From Apostichopus japonicus (taxonomy: Eukaryota > Echinodermata > Holothuroidea > Aspidochirotida > Stichopodidae): a stretch of 64,000 bases of DNA. A model generated the notes under the pieces. That model was not told where the DNA came from, made no database searches, and saw only the letters and a list, made by a program, of their open reading frames with translations. A program made the translations under genes and the position numbers. Within the stretch, counting starts at the first letter, position 1. Each line of letters opens with the position of its first letter. The stretch is taken from positions 34,236,898 to 34,300,897 of the forward strand of contig NC_092577.1 of the NCBI RefSeq assembly GCF_037975245.1, read 5' to 3'. Below are positions 49,151 to 60,600 of this stretch, one piece after another.

Positions 49151-50101
49151 GTAAGTGAATTTGTACAGTGAACTGATATTTTCTCTTTATCCTCATTAAT
49201 AGCACTCGAACGTTTTGAGAATAACAACGGCAATAGATAGCTTAAATGGTTCATTGACATCATTATCTTCTAAGTGTATTTGCCTAAAGATAAGGGTAAG
49301 TGTTTAATCTATTATAGATGGTGATTGCCTTTGTTTCGTTACCGCTACAGTCTGCAGTTTCAAATGTACCTTGGTCCATACCTTCGGATCTAAGAAAACG
49401 ATCTTTACGATACTTGTTCATTACTTTGGACAGAGACAAACCGCACAGCGTTTTGTAATACTGACAAATGGTGACGTGTTTACCACTGTAACTGTTTAAT
49501 CATAATATAAGCAGACACGGGCAAACACGTAGAGAATGTGCCTGTAGAACGTTGTAATCTTTATTTCTCATATAAATAATATATTCTGACTTCTGTCAAG
49601 GAAGTAAATACAAATGCTGTACTTGCTACGACTGGAGTATCGAATGCAATTTCACAATAGTTCGCGAAATTAATATTTTATTCCTCACCTCAGTCCAGTT
49701 CATATTGAAACTGTAACAAGTTGTGCTTTCTTATCATTTCAATATGTTATATCTCCAGGTGTTTACACTTCGAGATATAACAACTGTAATTTGTAGGTGC
49801 AACAATATTGAATTAAAGTTTTTGAGGGCAAGCTGAACAGTTTACACCTGATGTGAATCTAAGTAGATTAAAGTTTGGATTTAGCCATTGCATCTGTATT
49901 GTTTTCAATGTAAATGTAAAAAGTGAGTCCCTTTATAGCAATTAGTAACTCATTAGACAAATCACAATATATTGATCATTCATTGTTTGAGACTGATGTT
50001 TGCAAAAGGTTACTGGTTTTAACACACTTATTCAGCTAAAACATATTAGTAAAGATGTAAAAGTATTAATTGGACAGAAAGGTAATTCGAATGGAATCCA
50101 A

Positions 50102-50604
50102 TCAGGGGCGGATCCAGGCATTTGGAAAAGGGGTGGGGGGGGGGGGGTGCAAGAATTTCAGATATCTAAAAGTCTCTGGTATTTCAAGATATCTGAAATT
50201 GATTTTGAGATATCTGCAATTATTTGTAGATATCTTAAATGAATTTGAGTTATTTGAAATTTAATTTGAGATATCTGAAATTCCTAACTAATAGTTAAAA
50301 TGGCTTTCCATACGTGCGCATATACCCAGCTGTATCAACGTCTATTGCCCCAGATGCCATTTCTAGTGTGATTTCCCTTTTAATAATGAAGGAAGGTGCT
50401 AATTGAATACATTGGAATGTCTCAGCCTCAACAGCTTCACTTCAAAATAAAAACGATCTCGTTTTACGGAAGTGAAGTTATGGTCTTTTCAACACCTACC
50501 TGCAAGCCATGCCAATTCATTTTCGTACTTTTGAAAAAAACACGATTTATTTTCAGTAAAGGGGGGCGGACTGGGCTGCCCTTGGCCCCTGGATCCGCCC
50601 CTTG
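50102..50604. mobile_element. MITE-like element in gene 2 intron, GC-rich inverted ends
   Basis: The left end 'caggggcggatccagg' and right end 'cctggatccgccccttg' are inverted repeats of about 15 bp, each followed inward by G-rich tracts. At 50155-50285 there is a tandem run of 'gatatctgaaatt' words centred on the palindrome AGATATCT. I find no clear target duplication. Another left end is at 51098 ('gggcggatccatgattttga') and a degenerate end lies near 61430. Confidence 0.65.
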
Positions 50605-50696
50605 TAATTCTAGAACCCTGTTTACCCTTTTATAATATACAGTTATGAATTTTCTCACCAACCGGTAGTGTTTCCTTCAATCATTTCTTTATTCAG

Positions 50697-50825
50697 ATGC
50701 AAGGTTTCGTCGATCAAAAGCTATTACGAAATCTGTTACTCAAACGACAACCGAAACGATTATATTGCAAGAAGAAATGGGAGGCTTTCATCCTCCTAGT
50801 GTCGTCCAGAGTCTAAGCGAGGCAG
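50697..50825 (+). CDS. VLIG gene 2, linker exon D
   Basis: The acceptor is 'tcatttctttattcag' and the donor is GTAAGT at 50826. The exon is 129 nt and phase 1-1. The frame is open and includes SKAITKSVTQTTETIILQEE then PPSVVQSLSEA, homologous to exons A and E. The downstream intron copies that of exon E, so D and E arose by a tandem duplication of about 1.6 kb. Confidence 0.6.
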
Positions 50826-52338
50826 GTAAGTTAAACTATGAAGAGAACTTTGAGCGAATTAACAAATGGAGAGAACGTGTTCTAGTTTTCTCTCATTCCT
50901 GAAAACAAAACAAAAATCGCAATTTAATTGTTGTCGTTCGTGCTCTGGAAGGCATTGGTCATTACAGTAATATTGTAAGTCGTAAACTGACGTTCGACCA
51001 AACTTAAAGTGAGACAGGGATATTTTAGACGTTTAACCATAAATAATAATAACTCACACTAACCACTACCTAACCACTACCACCAATGCCATTAGGGCGG
51101 ATCCATGATTTTGAAAAAGGGGGTGGAGCCGGGGGGGGGGCTTTGCTCTGAGGGACGGACTTGTAACGATTACCATCTAAGCGGGCGCCAATATTGGTTG
51201 ATAACAAGACATTTGTATGCCAAACATGCCTCCCAACTTGCTGGAAAATGGAACTTCCCAGGCCTTGTTAATTGCCTTTAAAATTTCTTTATTTTGTGAT
51301 CTCATGTTTTAGCAATTTTGACTTCTTACATAAATAAAATAGTAAATTAGAGCAGTTATTCCGAGAAATCACTTTGTAGGGGAAGAATTGGACTTTACTT
51401 TTTATTTGATGTTTTACTTAGGTAATTGAAGGTAGTCATATTTTGATAAGTAATTCACGTGATATAGATAGAATTCCATGACAGGAGGTCTTGCTTTGGC
51501 CCAAATTCGTGTTAATTGCAACTGGCTGGTGTAATTGAAGGTGTACTATATTTGCTACGTCAATAACCAGATATAAAAGCACGTTTGGTTATTCTGATGG
51601 TAGCCGTAGTTTATATATGCTGAGGGGAAGCCATATGGAGAATTGATGTGTAAATTACTTGTTAGGTTTGTGTTATTATTATTGTTTTACATGCCAAAAA
51701 GGCATCAAATGAGCTGAATGGGATAGCCATGTAGGGGACTGGGGGACACGGCCTCTCGTTAGTATGTTCGAAAAGGCCCTGATACGTGGTACGGGGTACA
51801 TCACCCAATATCATAACATTTATGCCCACATGTACCTCATTTTAACCAACAACTGTATTCCAAGTTTTAAGATAAAATCTGACTTATGGTAGTGGCGTCA
51901 TTGCAATTTTAAAGTAGTCCCTCCCAAAGAAATTGGGCTAGATAAAAGTTTGCGAGTAAATGGTCCCCAAAATATGTGACTCAGAAAAAAGGCTCCAAAA
52001 TGTATATGATCGCAAATATTGAACCCCACAAAATAAGTATTGTGCTCCACAAATTCGGGCCCAAAAGGATGTGTCCTAAAAATAAATGTTGGAAATAATA
52101 TTTTGGCGTACTCGAACCAAACATGGGCAGGGATATTTTTAAGCCCAGATGGCCTAAATTTACCAGTTATTTAGTTGCAGAGTTATTGCAATGATAAGAA
52201 AATGCGGGCCCAAATGGTCCAATAAAAAATGGGCTCTGCAAATTCCGGCCCGAATAATTTGTCCCAAAATGCATTTTGATGTGGAAATCAATATTTAGCA
52301 ACAACTGTATACCAAGTTTTGTTACAATCCAACTTAAG

Positions 52339-52452
52339 GTTGTTCTGCTACTTCGGAGGAAACTCAAACGAGAATCGAGGCGACCACATCGCAAGAAGAT
52401 ATGGAAGAATATTTTGATGCTCCCGGTGTTGTCACGAGTCTAAGCGATGCAG
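52339..52452 (+). CDS. VLIG gene 2, linker exon E (weak acceptor)
   Basis: The donor GTAAG at 52453 is strong and the frame is open: SEETQTRIEATTSQEDMEE then YFDAPGVVTSLSDA. The nearest AG (52337-52338) gives a 114-nt phase 1-1 exon, but the tract before it is not pyrimidine-rich. It sits in a diverged repeat that also occurs near 51857. The exon may therefore be skipped or dead. Its product resembles exon A most closely. Confidence 0.45.
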
Positions 52453-52675
52453 GTAAGTTAAACGATTAGGAGAAATCTAAACTTGTACGAATTAACAAAC
52501 GGAGAGAACGTGTGCGAGTTTTCTCAGATTCCTGAAAACAAAACCGAATGACAATATCATGTTGTCATTTGTGCTCTGGAGCGCGTTGGTCATTACGGTT
52601 ATATTTTAAGCCTTATACTGACGTTGGAACAAACTAAAAGTGGGACAGGTATATTTCCGAAGTTTTAGCTAAAAG

Positions 52676-52895
52676 AATAATAACTCAAACTCACCATCAT
52701 CATCATCACCACCACCCTTATCATCGTCGTCATCTTCATCACCGCCACTGTCATTATCGTCGTCGTAGAATAAGACATAGCAAATATTGCCTCCTAGGCA
52801 GGCTCATACATCTGATTAACTCAAACTCACCATCATCATTCATCACCACCCTTCTCATCGTCGTCATCTTCATCACCGCCACTGTCATTATATAC
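52676..52895. repeat. Duplicated CAT-rich simple repeat
   Basis: 'aactcaaactcaccatcatc' followed by 'cgtcgtcatcttcatcaccg' is present at about 52681-52757 and 52818-52890, with CAT/CAC triplet runs. Confidence 0.8.
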
Positions 52896-53315
52896 GATGC
52901 CAAATCGAAATAAAATTGCAAAGATAAATGGCGGATCAAGTTAGCTAGGGCAGGCGGTGAGGAATAATGTTCAGACAGTGTATCTAATAAGTTGGGACCC
53001 GAATGCTTAGACATATATGGTCGGGTTAGACATGTTGTTGGAAATGAGAGGGGGGAAGGAAATTGTGCCATGTAACGCGTATGTGTTAACAGTATGAGTC
53101 CTATATATGACGATGGAATTAAGTTTTCGATGTGTTTTAGAAAAACAAAACAAAATGGCGCTGAGTTGAAATTTGATCTGATATTCCTTGCCTGCAAATA
53201 GGATCTCCTAAGCAACAATGATTTTTGCCAACATTTGTTAATAAACTTCAATAATTCACAAGGAACTATACGCACTGAGTCTATAAATATTATTAATAGA
53301 AGCTTACTTCTCTAT

Positions 53316-53555
53316 TGTATTATAATAAGCTTAGATATCAAACATGGCATTGGACTTGTGTGTACTTTCCATGCGCACTGAGTCTATTAGTCCAAAAGAG
53401 CGTAATACATTGGCATGAAAGGTCAATAGATATTCACAAATACCATCCTCGCTGCAATGATGTGCTGGTTATTAAAAGTAACTTAAACATTTACTATCAC
53501 ATCATAAAGCTTAGATATCAAACATGGTATGGGCCTTATATGTACTTTCCAAAAT
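53316..53555. repeat. Short direct repeat flanking the last intron
   Basis: 'aagcttagatatcaaacatg' at about 53328 recurs at about 53508, each followed by 'tgtactttcc'. No coding role is seen. Confidence 0.6.
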
Positions 53556-54344
53556 AGTAAAGGTAGAACTCGTCAAATATTTACAAAAAAATGCAAACTT
53601 TAATATGGGATAAATTTACCATTGCTGTTTGATCTGGTAAAGTGAAATTGGTTTCTTGTTTTGTAGACCCTAAGAGAGAACTTTTTGGATAGCCTCGTGC
53701 AGTATGCAATAAGTTATAATGCATTCGGCTTCTCCAACGGGCACATGTGGCTGCTTGGCGTTCTACGCATGCCTTTAACAGTTCGCTATTGAAATGATAG
53801 CCTAGCAGTAATTGTGCAATAATATGACTACAATATTTCTAAATATCATTATGAAGTTGTATTTTCTATATCATATTCGACTTTCGTGAAGCGATATGTA
53901 AGATGATCATCAAGCAAACAGGTGTGATGCCGTCATCTTTACGAAGTTACAAAGAACCGTTTTGACTTCTCTCTTAATACTGCTTTTCATTCTAAAGTTG
54001 CATTTGAAAAGGTTCCACTTCATGTGGTGTTGTAAAATTGTGATGTCATCGACAGATTTTGTAGTACAGTTGACAGAGAAAGAAAACTAAAGACCACTGA
54101 GTATTCTCAACGTGCATGTATGCCATCACGCTTTTCTTATGTAAAACCTATCATCTTTAAAATTGATGTATTTCTAAATGTCAATTTTTACAGAATGCTA
54201 AACAAATGTTCCATTTTCATTGGTCCAAAATAAATGTCACCAGTGAAAAGAAAATTTGGAACGTTTCTGATTTGACCGTTATATCAGTATAAAATTGATG
54301 AACGTGCGTATCATGTATTTTTTTGTGTTGCCTTTTGTCCATAG

Positions 54345-57300
54345 ATAATGGAGAGTCTGAAGAAGACTTCATACAATACTTGGATATAGTCGGTCTCAAG
54401 GACTATTTTCCTCGCAAACTTACCATGAAAGAAGCAACAGAGGTACGGCTGTTCCCCAGCGACGATCCAAAAATTAAAAGAAAAGATTTACCTTTTATGT
54501 TTATCAGTAAGCTAACCTCACTAGACAGTAGGATAACATGGAAAGAGAATCTTCACATAGAAGGTAGTGTAAGAGATTTTATATATGCAATTCTTCATTG
54601 TTCCGATAATCATTTAAGACAGCATTTGCTGGAGAAATTTGCGTCTTGTCAACTTGCCGTGCCAGTCTTATTACCTGGGGTAAGAGATGACGCGAAACCA
54701 GAGCTGCTAACCTGGGCACTAAATCGTGTTGTAAAAAAATGGAAAGAAAATGAAACATCTCTTGCACCAGAAAAACGAATGGTAAGTGAGCCTGTATTTA
54801 CCACTGCATTCATAAGATTTGGTAAGATTCCAATCTCCAAGTCATCTGTATTAAATAATGTCATTGGTAGAGCTCAAGGTAATGAAACATTTCGCAATTT
54901 CCTGTCTTATGAAGATGAAAAAGAGTATGTTTACCAATGTTGTGGATCAGTAGAAGCCCAATGGTATCTGCCAATGTACGGCAGAAAAGAGGAATTGTTG
55001 AAAGAAGTTACATTATTGTTGAATTTGCGAGGTGATTCCAAAGAATTTACTACCGAAACTCAATTTATATGCAGCATAGCTAATGCTACGTTCCTATTTG
55101 TAGACAAAGACAAATTGGAATACTACAAGACAGCAATTGATGCTTTAAAGAAAAGATGCAAAAATGTTTTCGTAATACATTTGATTTCACAAAAAGAAAC
55201 AGAGGGCAGGCTAACATGGAAGCAACAGCTCGGCAGGAAAAGTAAGAAACGAAAATCCGATTATTTCGATGATAGTGTTAATTTCGGCGTAGAACGTAAT
55301 AAAACAGAACTTGCAAAAGTCATTTGTGAGAAGATTGTGCAAGTCTGCGTTGACACAAGTCGTGAGCATTACTGTTCAATTGAAAGCTGGCAAACACAAT
55401 GCATTAATGATATAAATGTAGATCATTGCAACGATTATTATAGCAAAGCAAAACAATTGCTTGAATCCTCCTTTCCGACACAGAAATCCATTGAGGAAGT
55501 GAAAAAATCGTATTTACAATTACAAGTTGAATGGGTCAAATGGGTCGAAGCTGATAAAAAACCTTTGTGTGTTGGGGTACAATCTGTTGATCATCAGTTT
55601 GAAGCCAAGGAAGAAACTAAACGTGACATAAGGCGAATACAAAGACAGATAGGTTTATCTGCAGAAATGGAAATATTTTGGGAAAACTTGCAGACAGTTA
55701 TGCTTAATGAAAATGATCTCTTGCATTACTTCATGTCCTTCTTTCGAACTCAAATCGAAATGATGGTCGCCCGTGAAATTCCTCCATTAGTTAAGAGAAT
55801 CGACGTGTTGAATGCCTCACTGCAAAAAAAAAAATCTGCTATGAAGCAAGCTACGTCCAGTGAACGCAGTGAACTACAAAATGAAATAAAAGAGTTGCAA
55901 CAGCAACTTCTAAAAGAAAGCGGAAAAGTTAGTGCGAAAAACATTAGTTGCGAACACTTTATTCGTGAATTAGGCCATTGGTATGAAGCAAGCCTTGAAA
56001 ATACACATTTTCACGAACGAAATGAATTGCTGGTTAACCTGGCATCAAAATTACTTCTTGCAGGATATCCTTTGGAACTTTTAGATGGAGAAACTGCTTA
56101 CATTCCCATTAAATGGATTTCAGGCGTCTTAATGAACCTCTCAAATACGCTTAAGAACCCAAATATATTTGTTTTGTCAATAATTGGTATCCAGAGTAGT
56201 GGAAAGTCAACGTTGTTGAATAGTATGTTTGGGGTCAGGTTTCCGGTACGTGCTGGTAGATGTACACGAGGGTTATACTTACAATTGGTAGAAGTAAATG
56301 CCGCACTTCATAAACAAGTTGGTTGTAAGTATCTTCTGATTATTGATACTGAAGGATTGCATTCTCCAGATCGAACTGTTCTCAACGACCACAGATTTGA
56401 CAATTCGATAGCTACACTGGTCATGTGCATAGGGGACCTAACTCTACTGAATATCGGTCAAGAAACTATTGGCCCAGATATGATTGGCATATTGCAAATA
56501 GTTGTCCATGCCATGATAAGAATGAAGAAAGTCAATTTGGTTTCTAATTGCAGAATTATTCAGCAGAGAGTGAGCGACATAGCAGCTGCTGCCAATAATA
56601 AATCTAACATGGCTAAAATAAAGGACGCTCTCAATAAAGTCACACGTACTGCCGCTGCTGAGGAGAAAGTCGATGATATTCACGACTTTTCAGACGTGTT
56701 CCCGATGGTTGAAGAGGATGACTTGCAATTCTTCCCGTGCCTGTGGACGGGTTTAATGTCTCCTCCAAATCACGGTTATAGTGATCAAATTCACGCTTTA
56801 AAGTCAGCTATTTTATTGCAAAACACCACATCAATTACTCCGCCTCAGTTTACAATGGAAAAATTCATAAGTAGATTGACAGATGTATGGGAAGCAGTGA
56901 AATCAGAAGATTTTGTGTTCAATTTCCAAAACAGTTTTGATGCACTGAGTAACCAAAGGTTTCGATTACAGCATAACATACTTATTGGAGAAATGAGAAC
57001 TGATTTGACAGAGTGGGAACTAAAAAATAGTAATAATCTTAGCAGCGCGACAAAAGATGATTTTTTCAGGAGAGGGAAAATCGAAATTAATAAAAAATGT
57101 GAAACTGTCAATGAGAAAATAGATGAGTATGTAAAGGCACATAACGATGAAGCTGAGGTGAAGAGGCGGCAACAGAGTATAAAAAATGAAACACTCGACA
57201 TTGGTCGAGATATCCAAAGGGCTATCGAAGTAAACACTGAAATTCTACTGCAAAATAAAGAGGACATTCAGTCCATGCCACACTTCATCAAACAGGCAAA

Positions 57301-58990
57301 ACAGGAACTGAAACAAGCTGCTAAAAGCACTGCACTTGATTTAAAGAAGAAAAATCCTAATACCGATTGGAAAGCAAATAGCACGAGACTGGATAAAGAA
57401 TTCGATGAACTTTGGCGCAAGAAAACTAAAGAGCTTGAAGAAAAATTCAGCAAAACCAAAATAAGTGACAAAGTAATCGATGAAGCACTTGACAAAAGCC
57501 TTTCTGGACTACTGCTGGAAACTGAACATAGTAAAACGTACAAAAGTAAAATAAAGGATTTCTTCAAACAATTTACAAATTGGATGAGCTCAGGATCTCG
57601 AGACGAAATTACTGCTACAAGTGAACTCGAGAAAACCTTAAGTGCATGTCTACGTGAACTTCGAAAGCATAAACATATGAAACCGTTTCATCAAAATCAC
57701 GTTGATACTGTCTTGACTAAAATGTACAATACGTTGAAAACACACAAAGTCAATAGTGACTTTTTAGTGAACTCTCTAATCAAAGCCTCTCATGATCTAG
57801 CTAAAGCTTACAAAGAATGTCAAGCAGAATATGAGAAGGCTAATTCGGTAAAAGCATTGTTTGAAAAGGAAAAGAAACATATGCGAAATGACTTCTTAGC
57901 TTTTTTTGACGAAACCATTAAGATCGATGCAGCTGTAGACCGAATATATTCAGAGTTAATGACAGCGACTCAAGATATAGTTTTAAATATCATAAACGTC
58001 ACTCTTTTAAGCAAAATGAGGACTGATAATTGTTACAATAACAAAGAGAGACTGATCGGTAAAATCTTAGAAGAGCTCTTGCACAAGAAAGAGGCACAAT
58101 TGTATGTCGACTTTATCCAGCGAAATGAGACATTCGTGTTTAGTTGGCTGCGTGAAAAAGTAAAAAATAAACTTAAAGATGGTTGGGTCATCACTTTAAT
58201 TTCGGAAGAATTAGACAAAGTACTTCGTGGAATTACTACGGCCTTACGTGAGACTGAAGCTTGTTCCACTGAACATGAAGCTGGAACTACATTTAAGATA
58301 TGGGCTTTGAAATTTAAAATGCAGAGATCTATCAGCGATTACTCATTTGATGTAGAGTCTGTTGCTGAAGATTTTGAATTAAGTGATGTTAAAGGCTTTA
58401 CCAATAGTCTAACCAAAGTTGTAAGTGGAAAGTTGAAAAAAGAAGTACAAGTTGCACTTCAACTAGGGAATTCTAATGTACTAGATAACACAGTTTCATC
58501 TCTGCTGTACTCAAAAATGAAGAAAGATGTTGCTCAGGAGATATTGGACCATTTAGGAGTTTGCAAGGAAGTTTGTCCCTTCTGTAAGGTAACCTGTCAT
58601 TTGCAAATCAGTGGTGAGCATACACACGTCGCTACTTTCCATTACCCTCAAGGTGTGGCAGGTCGTCGTTGGCACCTTTCAAAAGATCTAACAGCTTCAT
58701 CATGCACACTTTTGATGGCCACAGATAGTGCATATATGGTACAAGAGGAGCCAAAGGAGATATGGAGAAAATACACGGATTATAAAATAGACTATGATTC
58801 TTGGTATATTGAACCAATCAAAGCTGACAAACCAATTCATTACTGGATGTGGGTATTGACAACTTTGAATGATGAATTTGCAAAATTATATGATGCAAAC
58901 CCAGCAGAGATACCAGAAGAATGGGATAACGTTACACAGAAGATGGCTATGAAAAGCCTAAGAGATAATTACAAACATCACGAAAATTAA
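54345..58990 (+). CDS. GVIN1-like: Very large inducible GTPase (VLIG/GVIN1 family), gene 2, giant 3' exon
   Basis: An open frame of 1,548 codons follows the acceptor 'cttttgtccatag'. I start at 54345 because the upstream frame has no ATG and phase 1 matches the preceding exons. The N-terminal region has FIQYLDIVGLKDYFPRKLTM, then LLPGVRDDAKPELLTWALNR, then SKSSVLNNVIG, all typical of VLIGs. G1 is GIQSSGKST (56186-56212), CTRG is a probable G2, and G3 is DTEG near 56345. No classical N/TKxD is evident; the family-type IIQQRVSD lies at that place. A coiled coil (LQNEIKELQQQL) precedes the G domain. The C-terminal half is helical and ends with the CPFC Cys/His cluster. Vertebrate VLIGs are interferon-inducible immune GTPases. 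Confidence 0.93.
56186..56212 (+). other. P-loop (G1) of gene 2
   Basis: GIQSSGKST fits GxxxxGK[ST]. It is followed about 50 residues later by LLIIDTEGLHSPD (G3). Gene 1 in this window begins four residues after the equivalent DTEG. Confidence 0.9.
58563..58660 (+). other. C-terminal Cys/His cluster of gene 2 (putative zinc site)
   Basis: CKEVCPFCKVTCHLQISGEH then THVATFHYPQGVAG. The four Cys and the His positions match gene 1. Confidence 0.55.
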
Positions 58991-60600
58991 ATAGGTGGCT
59001 AGGGCAAAACAGCGCACGTAAATTTTGAGATTTACATAATACGATGGTGGTGTAAGCGAATCACAAAACACCACGGAGTACACCTTTTCTTAAATTAGGT
59101 TATCCATGCACGGATTTTAAAATTCAGCATGTACACTTTGAAGCCTTACATGAAGTATATTCAAAACCAGAATGAAAAAAAAAGGAAATTGGGCTTTCAA
59201 GGATGAACAGTAAGGAGCTTTTTGCAATCTAATCAATTTCTTAAATAATATCTAAATTCGTTGATGGCTTGTCCATATAACCATAGTTTATCTTTCATTT
59301 TATTACCGTCATTGTGTGCATTCAATATACCTGAATAATGTAATACAGTAATTTTCAACGGATAACCTACACTTCTACAAAAAAAAATGGCAAATGAAAT
59401 TCATTTACTACATATAGTCGTGTATTTAAAATAAAACTTGTAGCTCTTGCTGTAAACAAAATTGTTATGTCATTACATTTCATTGCATTTTATGTTACGT
59501 TTTATCAGATCTTCATGGTAATTTTCTGGCCTAGGCATTTTCAACTGATGCACTTTACAATTCTTTGTTAGCTTTCTACGAAAAGAAACTGTAAGTTTAA
59601 TTTCAAAGACATATTTAAAATAAAATGTATTGTCTTGAAATGTAAGATATGATTACTTGAAGCTTTTCAGCTAATATCCTGGAATACGTTTCTTGGGCAG
59701 GGCCGTATATAGTGGACTGACAAAGGTCTGCTCGAAAATATTTTCCCATGAAAGTTCTCACATGGTGAATGAGATTAAGGGGGAGGGGGGCAGACTCCAA
59801 TGCTATTGGTAATGCAGTGAATATTTTTATTATCTATAATTGTATGTACAAGTATTAATGTGTTTTCTTAATTATTGTTTTAGACTCATTTTGATATTAG
59901 CTTTCTGAACAACTTCTAAATACACTGGAAAATGTCTATAAGTAACCAGCTGTCTTGCCGAGAGGGCGGGGTTGTGTCATGACGTTCAACGGCGATTAAG
60001 AATGAATATTTCTTCTTTTTCTCAGTTTAAGTAAACGGAAGGTTTTATTCGGTTCCATACACTGGAAAATCTTTCTTTGAAATAGGCCTAATATTTAAAC
60101 ACGCAATGAGAGAGTGGAATATGTATGTTCCAGATGCAAACATATGTAATATAGCTACAATAAAACATAATATAACCATATTCTGATTCAACTTGAAAGA
60201 ATCCGTGTTACTCCTTAACTCCATGTAATGTTTGAGCTGATCACAATAATATATTTTGTAGATGTCGTCCTCGTTATTCAGTTTATTCTACACATTCTTT
60301 CCAAGCGGTAGCTTTCCTTCAAGTTTAAATAAGATCGGTTGAGTTAACTTGTTTTATTTTTATGTTTTTTCTCTTTCAAGTTCTTTTCTTTTCTCTTCTT
60401 TCTCAGATTGTTCGTTATTTCGAGTCAATGAGAGATTTAAATGTACATACAAGCCTTAAAGATTTTTTTCATTTAATTCTAAGTTCAAATCTTGTAAACC
60501 TTTTAAAATGTACTTGAAAATAGTTCTTTGTTTATTTTTACTTTTGTAATGAAGTTGTACACTCTATTGAGCATCTATTTTTGGATTATAATTTTATTAA
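58991..60600. other. 3' flank of gene 2
   Basis: AATAAA-like signals lie near 59430 and 59620, so either could serve as a polyadenylation site. From about 59930 to 60600 the sequence is homologous to 5140-5870 beyond gene 1. Pieces such as 'ctttctttgaaataggccta' and 'cttttcttttctcttctttc' are shared. No other gene is seen. Confidence 0.6.

Noticed and set aside
54323-54344. Translation start at 54323 for gene 2
   Set aside because: That codon is TTG and lies in the pyrimidine tract of a splice acceptor (AG at 54343-54344).
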